Positions 8,483 to 16,709 of a stretch of 39,439 nt of DNA are shown in pieces. The stretch comes from Blastocatellia bacterium (GTDB taxonomy: Bacteria > Acidobacteriota > Blastocatellia > HR10 > J050), in the NCBI GenBank assembly GCA_025054955.1, contig JANWZE010000033.1, forward strand, positions 1-39,439. The letters are read 5' to 3'. The notes below the pieces were generated by a model. That model saw only the letters and a program-made list of their open reading frames with translations, was not told the DNA's origin and searched no databases. Numbering within the stretch: the first letter of the stretch is position 1; each line of letters begins with the position of its first letter. The translations under genes were made by a program, and so were the position numbers.

Positions 8483-8661
8483 CGCTCCTTTGAAAATGTG
8501 GCACAGGCGTTCCCGCCTGTCCGCTCCTTTGAAAATGTGGCACAGGCGTTCCCGCCTGTCCTCCGTTTTCATGCTTCGCGGCGCGCTGTTGCATAGAGGC
8601 GATTCTCCCGAAAGCGACATTTTCAGCGTTCGTGGTGTCTCCAGAGCATAGGGGCGATTGC
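8483..8661 (+). repeat. Family A repeat with a perfect 39-bp tandem duplication
   Basis: Two identical 39-nt units lie at 8483-8521 and 8522-8560, each containing AATGTGGCACAGGCG and the palindrome ACAGGCG-TTCC-CGCCTGT. They are followed by two copies of the TTTTCA...CGTGG...GCGATT module. The same composite occurs reversed at 17401-17488 and in a diverged form at 39044-39127. With the other blocks it fills most of the 644-nt gap between the osmolyte transporter and the next operon. Confidence 0.85.
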
Positions 8662-8681
8662 CTCTGCACTGGCTTTGCGCC

Positions 8682-8711
8682 TTGTACGGTGTTTCTGCAA
8701 TTGGCTATACT
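8682..8711 (+). promoter_or_regulatory. Sigma-70-like promoter of the FAH/flavin reductase/UbiX operon
   Basis: TTGTAC at 8682-8687 and TATACT at 8706-8711 are separated by 18 bases, and the ATG of the first gene follows 26 bases after the -10. Its place argues that translation begins at 8738, not at the in-frame TTG at 8675, which would lie upstream of the promoter. Confidence 0.6.
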
Positions 8712-8737
8712 GGCGGCTCGCAATTGAGAGAGCCGTC

Positions 8738-9601
8738 ATGAAATTAGTCAGCTTTCAACGTGGCGCCACAGCTTCCTACGGCGTTGTCATCGAGGAGGGC
8801 ATCATTGATGTTGGCCATCGGCTTGACCATCCTTATTTGACGCTGCGGGCCGTGCTGGAGGCCAACGCATTGGGCGAGGTGGCGGAGTATGTCGCAGGAC
8901 GGCCCGCCGACCTGAGCTTTGACGAGGTTACGTTTTTGCCTGTTATTCCCAATCCGGATAAGATTCTCTGCGTCGGCATCAACTATGAAGCGCACCGCCT
9001 GGAGACAGGACGCGACAAAACCGAATATCCTGTCCTGTTCACTCGTTTTGCCAACACACAGGTTGGCCACAATCAACCGATCATCCGGCCGCGCGTTTCT
9101 GAGAAATTGGATTATGAAGGCGAGCTGGCCGTCATCATCGGCAAGAGAGGTCGGTACATTGATCGGGCGGCAGCGTTGTCTCATGTGGCAGGGTACGCCT
9201 GTTATAACGATGCAAGCGTGCGCGATTGGCAACGGCATACATCGCAGTTCACGCCGGGCAAAAATTTTCCCGCAACCGGCGGATTCGGTCCCTGGATGGT
9301 AACAGCCGATGAGATTCCCGATCCGACGCAACTGACACTAAGCACGCGACTGAACGGTGTTCAGATGCAGCACGCTCGGACCGACGATCTGATCTTCACC
9401 ATCCCTGAGTTGATTGCTTATATCTCGACGTTCACAGAATTGGTCCCTGGCGATGTCATTTCCACCGGCACGCCCGGCGGGGTGGGCTTCGCGCGGCGTC
9501 CACCCGTGTTCATGAAACCCGGCGATCTCGTTGAAGTGGAAATTTCAGGGATCGGCGTTTTGCGAAATCCTATCATCAAGGAAACAGCCCATGCCGATTA
9601 G
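8738..9601 (+). CDS. Fumarylacetoacetate hydrolase family protein
   Basis: A 287-residue soluble enzyme of the FAH superfamily, which cleaves or isomerises acylpyruvate-like or 2-hydroxy-dienedioate compounds formed in aromatic ring breakdown, or decarboxylates oxaloacetate. The C-terminal FAH fold is clear: KILCVGINYEAHRLETGR, then LDYEGELAVIIGKRGRYI with the metal-binding E-x-E pattern, YACYNDASVRDWQ with the third metal ligand Asp, and the closing VISTGTPGGVGFARRPP. The start is fixed by the promoter upstream and by the usual N-terminus MKLVSFQRG. The stop codon overlaps the flavin reductase start by 11 bases, so the two are translated together. The exact substrate is not readable; a catabolic aromatic or hydroxy-acid role is likely. 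Confidence 0.9.
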   Translation: MKLVSFQRGATASYGVVIEEGIIDVGHRLDHPYLTLRAVLEANALGEVAEYVAGRPADLSFDEVTFLPVIPNPDKILCVGINYEAHRLETGRDKTEYPVLFTRFANTQVGHNQPIIRPRVSEKLDYEGELAVIIGKRGRYIDRAAALSHVAGYACYNDASVRDWQRHTSQFTPGKNFPATGGFGPWMVTADEIPDPTQLTLSTRLNGVQMQHARTDDLIFTIPELIAYISTFTELVPGDVISTGTPGGVGFARRPPVFMKPGDLVEVEISGIGVLRNPIIKETAHAD

Positions 9602-10067
9602 CAAAGACGAATTTCGCCAATCACTCAGCCGCTTCGCCAGCGGCGTCACTGTCGTCACCACTCGTGATGCTGACGGATGCCCACGGGGCATGACTGTCAG
9701 CGCCTTCTGTTCACTCTCGCTTGAGCCGCCGCTGGTGCTCATCTGCATTGACAAAACTGCGGAGAGTCACCCGGCGTTTAGCCAAAGCGGTGTGTTTGCC
9801 GTCAACGTGTTGGCTGATAATCAGGAGTTTCTCTCGCGCCAATTTTCGACTGCCGTGGAAGACCGATTTGCCGGCATCGCATATCATGCAGGGCTGGATG
9901 GCGTGCCGGTGCTGGACGGCGCGCTGGCCAATTTGCAATGCCGCTTGGTGCACAGTTACGATGGCGGCGACCATACGATTTTTGTTGGCCAAATTGAAGC
10001 AACCACGGTGCGCGAGGGCAATCCATTGCTTTACTTCCGTGGGCGCTACAGACAACTGGCGGAGTGA
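9591..10067 (+). CDS. Flavin reductase-like domain protein (HpaC-type FMN reductase)
   Basis: A 158-residue flavin reductase-like split-barrel protein. FRQSLSRFASGVTVVTTRD opens the domain, then GMTVSAFCSLSLEPPLVLIC (FMN-binding loop), FAVNVLADNQEFLSRQFS and the closing HTIFVGQIEA...PLLYFRGRYRQL. Such proteins use NAD(P)H to reduce FMN or FAD for a partner monooxygenase, or are oxidoreductases themselves. The ATG at 9591 begins just before the conserved domain, inside the end of the preceding gene. UbiX follows 12 bases downstream; since UbiX consumes reduced FMN, supply of FMNH2 to UbiX is an attractive inference. No monooxygenase large subunit lies nearby. Confidence 0.9.
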   Translation: MPISKDEFRQSLSRFASGVTVVTTRDADGCPRGMTVSAFCSLSLEPPLVLICIDKTAESHPAFSQSGVFAVNVLADNQEFLSRQFSTAVEDRFAGIAYHAGLDGVPVLDGALANLQCRLVHSYDGGDHTIFVGQIEATTVREGNPLLYFRGRYRQLAE

Positions 10068-10079
10068 GGGCGGTTCTCG

Positions 10080-10658
10080 ATGAAACTGATCGTCGGCATC
10101 TCTGGCAGCAGTGGCGTCATCTATGGCATTCGTTTGCTGGAGATTCTCCAATCGGTGCCGCACATCGAAACACATCTGATCATGACGCCGGCAGCTCGGC
10201 AAACGATTACGCTGGAGACTGACTATCAGCCCAGCGCGGTCGAAGCGCTGGCCCGCGTCGTCCATAAATTCGGTGACATCGCTGCCTCGCTTTCTTCAGG
10301 ATCGTTCGCGGTCGCCGGCATGATCGTCATTCCCTGCTCGATCAAAACGCTGGCCGGCATCGCCTATTCCTATAGCGACAACTTGCTGACGCGCGCCGCT
10401 GATGTGACGCTCAAAGAGCGGCGACGATTGGTGCTCGTTGTGCGCGAAACGCCGCTGCATCTTGGCCATCTGCGGCTGATGGCGCAGGCAACAGAAATCG
10501 GCGCGATCATCATGCCGCCCGTGCCAGCCTTTTATCACCGCCCGCAAACACTCGATGACATCATCAATCAAACAGTCAATCGCGCATTAGACCTGCTCGG
10601 CATTGAGCTTGCCCAGGACCTCTTCCAACGCTGGACTGGACCTCATAAACGAGCGTGA
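10080..10658 (+). CDS. ubiX: UbiX family flavin prenyltransferase
   Basis: A 192-residue UbiX/Pad1 flavoprotein. The family uses reduced FMN and dimethylallyl phosphate to make prenylated FMN, the cofactor of UbiD-type (de)carboxylases. Hallmarks are the N-terminal IVGISGSSGVIYGIRLLEIL, LSSGSFAVAGMIVIPCSIKT with the conserved C-S near the active site, LTRAADVTLKERRRLVLVVRETPLH, and IIMPPVPAFYHRPQT. The length is normal. It begins 12 bases after the flavin reductase. No ubiD is present in the window, so its client decarboxylase must lie elsewhere. Confidence 0.93.
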   Translation: MKLIVGISGSSGVIYGIRLLEILQSVPHIETHLIMTPAARQTITLETDYQPSAVEALARVVHKFGDIAASLSSGSFAVAGMIVIPCSIKTLAGIAYSYSDNLLTRAADVTLKERRRLVLVVRETPLHLGHLRLMAQATEIGAIIMPPVPAFYHRPQTLDDIINQTVNRALDLLGIELAQDLFQRWTGPHKRA

Positions 10659-10694
10659 GCGCATGAATCAACAATAACGAGCATCCGCGCTGGT

Positions 10695-10798
10695 GGTCAT
10701 GCTTGTCGGAGCGCGTCAACGCTTGGAGCCTATAACGAACGGTTTACGCTCAATCCCATGAACGTTGGTCATGGCTGCTGGAGCGCGTCAGCACTTGG
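10695..10798. repeat. Imperfect 32-nt direct repeat pair in the convergent spacer
   Basis: Copies at 10695-10726 and 10767-10798 match at about 26 of 32 positions and share GGAGCGCGTCA. They lie between the convergent ubiX and CCA-adding enzyme genes. I see no terminator-like hairpin with a T-run here. Confidence 0.55.
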
Positions 10799-10831
10799 TG
10801 CGCCGCTTTGGTTGTTCCCCTCTGACTCGCC

Positions 10832-12271
10832 TCAGGTTCTTGACGCTTCTTCAGCAAGCATGCTTCGCGCAGCCTCAAGCGCTTCGTCTAAGTTCGTCAC
10901 CTTCCCGTCTAGTTGCTGTTCGTAGATGGCCTGTAGGATTTTGCCCATGCGCGGACCGGGTGCCATGCCTATTTGAATCAAATGCCGTCCCATCAAAATT
11001 GGTTTGGGCGGCGCATGCTCAACAGCCAATGCCCGCGCTTTCTGGATGAACCATTCTTGCGCCGATGATTCGCTGGCCGGGCCGCGCGCCAGGGCATCGG
11101 CTTTGGATGCCAGATAGAGCAGCTCCAGGTCGCATTTCTTGGCCAGGCGGCGAAACGCGCCATCGCTAACGCGGTCGCGGTCTTTGTAAAAGTGAGATGG
11201 CTTCAGATGATTGACCACTAACTGAACGACGTGATGCCGGACATCGAAGCCGTTAATTGTGTGAATGTTCAATGCGTCGAGCACGCGCAGCGTTGGTTCA
11301 CGCCCGCGTTCTTCGTGTTCGGGTGAGCGGATATGGCCACGGTCAAACACAGTCGTCTGCGGCTTGGCAATGTCGTGCAACAAGACAGCCAACACGACTG
11401 TGAGCTTCAGTTCTTTGGGCAAGCCTTGGCTCAAGGCGACGGCTTGATCCACAGCCATCAGCGTATGCACCCAAACATCCCCTTCCGGATGCCACTGCGG
11501 GTCTTGTGGACAACCGACCATCGGCAGCAACTCAGGCAGTAACTTCTCGATGATGCCCAGCTCCAACGCCGCTTGCAATCCAATCGAAGGCCGACGCGCC
11601 AGCAGAAACAATTTCTCAAACTCGCCCCAGATGCGCTCCTTTGGCAAATCATCCAGCGCAATCGAGCGGCACAGCTCTTTGGTTTGTTGGTCAATCTCAA
11701 ATTCAAATCGCGCGGCCAACTGCATGGCGCGCAGCACGCGCAGGCTGTCTTCAACAAACGTGTTCGGATCAACGACACGAATCACTCGCTGGTCAATATC
11801 GCCGATGCCGCCGTGAGGATCAATCAACTCGTCGGTCAACGGATCATACATGATCGCGTTGATGGTGAAATCGCGCCGACGGGCTGCTTCTTCAAACGAC
11901 ATGAATGGATCGCCGGTGACGTCGAATCCGCGATGCCCGCGCGCAACTTTCGATTCACGACGCGGCAAACTGACATCAATCTCCAACGACCCTGATTCAT
12001 CCCTGACCAGCAGTTTGTAAACGGTGAAACGCTCACCTACTGCATTGACACTGCCAAATGGTTCAATGACGGCTCGGAGTATCTCAGGCGGAATGCGATA
12101 GACTTCGATGTCATAATCTTTCGATGCAATGCCCATCAGGCGGTCGCGCACACCGCCGCCCACAAACAGCGCCCGACCGCCAGCCTCGCGTATCGCGCGA
12201 CAAAGCGAAACAACGACACTGTCAATCGCTTGAAGAGATGCGCCACGAATCGCCACAGCAGAACTTTTCAC
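10832..12271 (-). CDS. CCA tRNA nucleotidyltransferase / poly(A) polymerase family, with HD domain
   Basis: A 479-residue class II nucleotidyltransferase that would add or repair the CCA end of tRNA. The head domain shows ALFVGGGVRDRLMG and the catalytic carboxylates in KDYDIEVY (near residues 52-60), followed by RRDFTINAIMYDPLT with the flexible-loop and template motif. RVLRAMQLAARFEFEID and DLPKERIWGEFEKLFL match the neck and body. An HD phosphohydrolase-like domain follows (VLAVLLHDIAKPQTT, about residues 305-320). Family members with HD domains may also process 2',3'-cyclic phosphates. The start overlaps the radical-SAM stop by four bases (ATGA on the minus strand), so it is translationally coupled in an operon that also carries glyS. 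CCA-adding versus A-adding specificity cannot be settled by eye. Confidence 0.9.
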   Translation of the reverse strand: MKSSAVAIRGASLQAIDSVVVSLCRAIREAGGRALFVGGGVRDRLMGIASKDYDIEVYRIPPEILRAVIEPFGSVNAVGERFTVYKLLVRDESGSLEIDVSLPRRESKVARGHRGFDVTGDPFMSFEEAARRRDFTINAIMYDPLTDELIDPHGGIGDIDQRVIRVVDPNTFVEDSLRVLRAMQLAARFEFEIDQQTKELCRSIALDDLPKERIWGEFEKLFLLARRPSIGLQAALELGIIEKLLPELLPMVGCPQDPQWHPEGDVWVHTLMAVDQAVALSQGLPKELKLTVVLAVLLHDIAKPQTTVFDRGHIRSPEHEERGREPTLRVLDALNIHTINGFDVRHHVVQLVVNHLKPSHFYKDRDRVSDGAFRRLAKKCDLELLYLASKADALARGPASESSAQEWFIQKARALAVEHAPPKPILMGRHLIQIGMAPGPRMGKILQAIYEQQLDGKVTNLDEALEAARSMLAEEASRT

Positions 12272-13692
12272 GAACGCCGATCGCCGGAGGGCGGGTTCGC
12301 GTGTATGACCTGGTGCAATCCGGCGTGCAGCGGGTTACCACTGGCCGACGGCCCAGCGCCCTGCTCAATCACATCCATGAATGCGCTCACCGAGAAGACC
12401 GCTCGGCCGATGCCCGCCTCGCCATATCCAGGCGGCACCGGCAAACGATAACTGGCGTGCAAGTCGCGCCACGTTTCCAGCAACCGCAGATGATATTCGA
12501 GCGGCGCTCCTTGCGGATTCAGTGGACCCAGCCCCGTCAATGGCTCCGGACACCAAACGGTGAACCGGGGAGTGATGCCATGTGACATGAAAAAGTTCAA
12601 CCCTTCGGCGGTCGAGGCAATAGCTTCATCAACCGTGTCGAACCCATAGGGCTTTGCCATTTCGACGCCGGCGACGAAATTGGGAATCACATGAGACGGC
12701 TCGAAAATCGTCGCTGCATCGAGGATGCGCTTGATCCACTCGTTCCGCCCAATGTAGCGCGCTTTGCCAGGACAGATCAGGTTGAAGAGTCGTTCATCCC
12801 AAATCTCGTAGTTGGGATGATAGATTTGCACGCCGACGTCTTTGAGTTTTTTCACTTCGTCCACAGGCAGCGCCTGCACAACCATCTTGCTGATCCAGCG
12901 TCCGGGAAACCGCTGCTCAATCGCTTCGGCATACCGCGCATAAAAGTCAACTTCCGACAAACCGTGTAGCTTCGTGGTGACGCTTCCGCCGGTGATCGTA
13001 TAGGCGCGGCTGATCGGTTCTTGCGTGTCTGTCTGGTTGATGATCGCCAGCGCTTCCAGGATTTCGTCAACCGATTTGACACCCGTGTAAGGCCGTCCGG
13101 CTTCGAGTTGTTGCCTGTAGTTCTCGTTGATGTCGCAGAACTGACATTCCTCTTGCTTGCCGAAATACTGGCAGATGCGATAGACGGTCAGGTAAATCAG
13201 GTAACCCCATTCAATCGTCGGCGCAATTTCGATCACACGTTTGCCGTTGGAGAGCGTGTGCGTGTAATACTCCGGCACAGGCTGAAAGCCAACATGGCAG
13301 ATCGTCACGCCATTGAGTTTGAGCGCCACTTGCTCCTCGTCAACTTCGACACGATACGGCGAGGCCGGATTCAACCGCACGGAGACAATCGTGCGCCGGA
13401 AGCCGTATGGTCCGCCTTCCAGGCAAATTTCTTCCGGCGCGCGCCAGTGCTCCTGCTGCTCCATCTCCTTCAGTGGCACGAGATCAAATGAGAAGATGAA
13501 ATAAGCTTTGAGCTTGTGTTGCGCGGCGACACGTAGCGCCTCCTCCGTGAAGGCGACGCCCAGACGTAGCATGTCTGTCTTGACAATCGCCTCCGGTGGC
13601 AGACTGTCATGCCGCTTGATCAACGCTTCGAGCTGATCCAGATACTGCTCATGGCTGAGCGTTGGTTGCTGATTGAGTCCCGACATCAACAT
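12268..13692 (-). CDS. Radical SAM-like protein with CX8CX2C cluster motif
   Basis: A 474-residue protein of radical-SAM character. The candidate [4Fe-4S] ligands are in CQYFGKQEECQFCDINENY (around residues 174-190), spaced CX8CX2C instead of the classical CX3CX2C. They are followed by AYTITGGSVTTK, which resembles the SAM-binding GGE strand. About 120 residues precede the core and include a folded-looking segment (YRVEVDEEQVALKLNGV). Later conserved-looking parts are QIYHPNYEIWDERLF and PNFVAGVEMAKPYGF, typical of the later strands of a TIM-barrel. Additional Cys residues (ICPGKARY, WCPEP) could serve a second site. It lies 33 bases after glyS and overlaps the CCA-adding gene, so a tRNA- or glycine-related role is a reasonable inference; the reaction is unknown. 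Confidence 0.75.
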   Translation of the reverse strand: MLMSGLNQQPTLSHEQYLDQLEALIKRHDSLPPEAIVKTDMLRLGVAFTEEALRVAAQHKLKAYFIFSFDLVPLKEMEQQEHWRAPEEICLEGGPYGFRRTIVSVRLNPASPYRVEVDEEQVALKLNGVTICHVGFQPVPEYYTHTLSNGKRVIEIAPTIEWGYLIYLTVYRICQYFGKQEECQFCDINENYRQQLEAGRPYTGVKSVDEILEALAIINQTDTQEPISRAYTITGGSVTTKLHGLSEVDFYARYAEAIEQRFPGRWISKMVVQALPVDEVKKLKDVGVQIYHPNYEIWDERLFNLICPGKARYIGRNEWIKRILDAATIFEPSHVIPNFVAGVEMAKPYGFDTVDEAIASTAEGLNFFMSHGITPRFTVWCPEPLTGLGPLNPQGAPLEYHLRLLETWRDLHASYRLPVPPGYGEAGIGRAVFSVSAFMDVIEQGAGPSASGNPLHAGLHQVIHANPPSGDRRS

Positions 13693-13725
13693 TGCTGTTG
13701 CACGCTCTCCAGTAGCCTACGCTGG

Positions 13726-15048
13726 CTATCGGCAGCCGAGTTGGTCTATCAAATATGCTTTCACTTGATCAGCAGCGATACGAATTTGCTGCATTGAATC
13801 GCGGTCACGGACAGTCACCTGCTGATCCTCGAGCGATTGCACATCAACGGTGACGCAGTAGGGCGTGCCGATTTCATCTTGCCGGCGATAAAGCCGACCA
13901 ATTGAACCCGTGTCGTCATAAACGGCGCGCATCGCTGGCTGAAGATCGCGTTTGATCCTTCGCGCCATTTCGACAATTTCCGGGCGATTGCGGAGCAGCG
14001 GCAGCACGGCCACTTTGATCGGCGCGAGGTCTTTGTGAAGTTTCAGCACAACGCGCTTTTCGCCTCGCACTAACTCTTCGTCATAAGCATCGCACAAGAA
14101 AGCCAACGTCGCGCGGTCAGCGCCGGCTGATGGCTCGATCACATAAGGGATGATATGCTCCTTCGTCTCTTCATCGAAGAATGTCAGATCAGTAACGCTG
14201 TGTGTATTAGCCGGATTCAACTTGGAATGCGAGCGAAGGTCAAAATCAGTGCGGTTGGCGATGCCCTCAATCTCCGACCAACCAATCGAGAAGAGATATT
14301 CAATGTCAATCGTGCGCTTGGCATAGTGGGCGAGTTCTTCCGGAGTCTGTTCACGTTTGCGCAAATTCTCAGGGCGAATGCCCAGATTCAGATACCAATT
14401 GAACCGCTCCTCAACCCATCGCTCAAACCATTCTTCATCCGTGCCAGGCTTGACGAAGTATTCGATTTCCATTTGCTCAAACTCGCGTGTGCGGAAGGTG
14501 AAATTGCCTGGCGTGATTTCGTTGCGGAACGCTTTCCCGATTTGCGCAATGCCAAACGGCAGTTTGCGCCGCATGGTCGTCTGCACATTGAGGAAGTTAA
14601 CAAAAATGCCTTGCGCCGTTTCAGGTCGTAGATAAACAAGCGCCCCTTCATCTTCGACCGGCCCCACGAAAGTCTTGAACATGAGATTGAACATGCGCGG
14701 CTCAGTCAACTCACCGTTGCATGATGGGCATCGGTCGCCATTGACGTGATCGGCGCGGAATCGCTTCTTGCATTCTTTACAATCAACCAGCGGATCGGAG
14801 AACGTCTCTTCATGACCTGAGTATTTCCACACCTGCCGATTCATGAGGATCGCGGCATCCAGACCTTCCATGTCGTCGCGCTCATAGACCACCGAGCGCC
14901 ACCATGCGCGTTTGACGTTGTTTTTTAATTCCACACCGAGCGGGCCATAATCCCATGTGCTTTCCAGTCCACCATAGACTTCGCTGCTGGGGAAAATAAA
15001 GCCGCGCCGTTTACACAATGATTTAATTTTCTCTAAATCTCCAGGCAT
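13726..15048 (-). CDS. glyS: Glycine--tRNA ligase (alpha2, eukaryote-like type)
   Basis: A 440-residue class II aminoacyl-tRNA synthetase charging tRNA-Gly. It opens with [20 protein letters not shown] and [18 protein letters not shown], diagnostic of the dimeric GlyRS. Two CX2C pairs (CKEC and CPSC, near residues 86 and 102) suggest a zinc-binding insertion. Class II motifs follow: [12 protein letters not shown], then [20 protein letters not shown] (motif 2) and [20 protein letters not shown] (motif 3 with the invariant Arg). The C-terminal anticodon-binding domain runs from about residue 335 ([11 protein letters not shown]). It is slightly short of the usual 460-500 residues. It heads a tight minus-strand run with the radical-SAM and CCA-adding genes. 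Confidence 0.95.
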   Translation of the reverse strand: MPGDLEKIKSLCKRRGFIFPSSEVYGGLESTWDYGPLGVELKNNVKRAWWRSVVYERDDMEGLDAAILMNRQVWKYSGHEETFSDPLVDCKECKKRFRADHVNGDRCPSCNGELTEPRMFNLMFKTFVGPVEDEGALVYLRPETAQGIFVNFLNVQTTMRRKLPFGIAQIGKAFRNEITPGNFTFRTREFEQMEIEYFVKPGTDEEWFERWVEERFNWYLNLGIRPENLRKREQTPEELAHYAKRTIDIEYLFSIGWSEIEGIANRTDFDLRSHSKLNPANTHSVTDLTFFDEETKEHIIPYVIEPSAGADRATLAFLCDAYDEELVRGEKRVVLKLHKDLAPIKVAVLPLLRNRPEIVEMARRIKRDLQPAMRAVYDDTGSIGRLYRRQDEIGTPYCVTVDVQSLEDQQVTVRDRDSMQQIRIAADQVKAYLIDQLGCR

Positions 15049-15185
15049 ATCTGTATTGCGTACCTCAACGTTTTTTGCCTCGTTACTAAAACGCAGAATG
15101 ATAACGGATCAGGGGATTACAGTAAACCGGTCGCAAGCCTTTGCCACGAAAGGGAACAAAATCCTACGACTTTTCAACAAGAGCC

Positions 15186-16343
15186 TCATGCATCGGCGAG
15201 CGCCTGCCGTACCTTCTCCAACGCGCCGTATAGGATTTCGTCTTCGCGCGCTATACACACGCGCATGTAGCGCCGCCACTCGTCGCCATCGGCGAACGCG
15301 CTGCCCGGCACAGCAGCCACGCCAGCACGCTCCATCAGAAACTGATTCAACTGCATGGCGTCGTCAAACCTGTCGGGTATGCGCGCCCAAAGGTAAAATG
15401 CCGAGCCGGATTCGTAGACCTGAAAGCCAACCTCGGCGAGCGTGTGGGCCGCGAAACGACGACGAGCCATGAACTGGTCGCGTAATCGCGGGTAGTAGCC
15501 GGGATCAGCCATCAACACGCGGGCCAACGCCTTCTGGAGCGGCGTCGGCGTGCACACATAGAGCACATTGATTGCGTTGTTCAATGGCGCAACCAGCGAG
15601 CCTGAACCGTAGGTATAGCCGATCCGCCAGCCCGATATGTTCCATGATTTGGAGAATGAATTGATTGTGATGGTCCGCTCCCACATGCCGGGCAACGAGG
15701 CGATAGAAATATGCTTCCGCTCGCCAACCACGTGATGCTCGTAGACCTCATCGGCGAGGCATAGCAGATCGAGTTCCTGACAGATCGAGGCAATGATTTC
15801 AAGCTCGTCCTGGCTAAACACTTTGCCGGTGGGATTCGCCGGCGTGCAGACAATAATCGCGCGCAAGGGGAACGACGAGCGATCCTTTAACTGACGGCAA
15901 TGTGTCTTTAGTGCGTCGCCGTCGAGTTCAAGCGATGGGCCGCGCAGCGGAAATACTTCCGTGTGGCCGCCCAGATCGCCGATGACGCGCCGATGGTAAG
16001 GATAATATGGCTCGAACACGAGCGCGGCCGCGCCGCGAAGATACGTATGCGCGACGGCCACCACGCCGCCAGTGCCGCCAGGCGTGATGAGCAGTTCCAT
16101 CGGCGTCGCATCAGGATCAACACGGACGCCGTTGAACGCAGCGATTTTGGCGGCGACAGCCGCGCGCAATTGCGCATCGCCTTCCGATGGACTGTAATGA
16201 TTCTCACTCGCTGTGATGATCTCACAAGCCGCACGCGCCAGCGCCGGATCAATCGGCAACTCTGACTGCCCCTGAACAAGATTGCCGCTGCGTGGCACGA
16301 GTCGGGTAATGGCGCGAATGTCTGGTTGGTGTTTGTTGCTCAT
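15186..16343 (-). CDS. Class I/II pyridoxal-phosphate aminotransferase
   Basis: A 385-residue fold-type I aminotransferase similar to aspartate/aromatic aminotransferases. Visible features are the cofactor-anchoring GGTGGVVAVAHTYL (about residues 90-103), substrate-region CTPANPTGKVFSQDELE with the conserved Asn, LLCLADEVYEHHV with the PLP-ring Asp and Tyr, SFSKSWNISGWRIGY with the Schiff-base Lys, and a C-terminal Arg in RRYMRVCIARED that would bind the substrate carboxylate. A GGAGG sequence precedes the ATG at a good distance, and a promoter sits upstream. It is 137 bases ahead of glyS on the same strand and may be co-transcribed. The amino donor and acceptor cannot be decided from the sequence. 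Confidence 0.93.
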   Translation of the reverse strand: MSNKHQPDIRAITRLVPRSGNLVQGQSELPIDPALARAACEIITASENHYSPSEGDAQLRAAVAAKIAAFNGVRVDPDATPMELLITPGGTGGVVAVAHTYLRGAAALVFEPYYPYHRRVIGDLGGHTEVFPLRGPSLELDGDALKTHCRQLKDRSSFPLRAIIVCTPANPTGKVFSQDELEIIASICQELDLLCLADEVYEHHVVGERKHISIASLPGMWERTITINSFSKSWNISGWRIGYTYGSGSLVAPLNNAINVLYVCTPTPLQKALARVLMADPGYYPRLRDQFMARRRFAAHTLAEVGFQVYESGSAFYLWARIPDRFDDAMQLNQFLMERAGVAAVPGSAFADGDEWRRYMRVCIAREDEILYGALEKVRQALADA

Positions 16344-16378
16344 CTGTGTGTTGTGCCTCCTGTGATTGCGGGCGGCGC

Positions 16379-16408
16379 ACTATAACACATGACCTTGATC
16401 CAGGACAA
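16379..16408 (-). promoter_or_regulatory. Sigma-70-like promoter of the aminotransferase gene
   Basis: On the minus strand TTGTCC (16408-16403) and TATAGT (16384-16379) are 18 bases apart. They lie 36 bases upstream of the ATG, with GGAGG in between. Confidence 0.5.
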
Positions 16409-16409
16409 T

Positions 16410-16709
16410 CAACCGAGCAGGGTTGATAACAAATGCCGATGAAGATCACACATTACCGCTCAGTTAGTTTTAGAGCAATTTTCAATTGCCATTGGCCTGG
16501 TGGCGCCGCATCTTGCTGGCTCATGCACGCCGGCGTGGCCTCCCAGGGTAAGCTCACTCGCAAACCGCTCTAGGTTCTGCCATGCTTTTTGGCTCTATGA
16601 ACGTGATCTCTCCCTTCGCAATTGGATAACCCTCGGCGAGCTTCTTGTTGTTTTGGAAAGTCGAAACCGGCGATCACTCGTCTGGCAATGAGCCATCCGC
16701 CATCAACGC
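16410..16709. other. Spacer without recognisable gene
   Basis: I see nothing protein-like here. A TTTAGAGCAATTTTCAATTG motif near 16469 resembles, in reverse, sequence at 3909-3928, so it may be a remnant of another dispersed repeat. The short open frame at 16500-16691 has no recognisable features. Confidence 0.4.

Noticed and set aside
8675-8737. TTG start 21 codons upstream for the FAH gene
   Set aside because: A good promoter lies across this stretch, so it is unlikely to be in the message.
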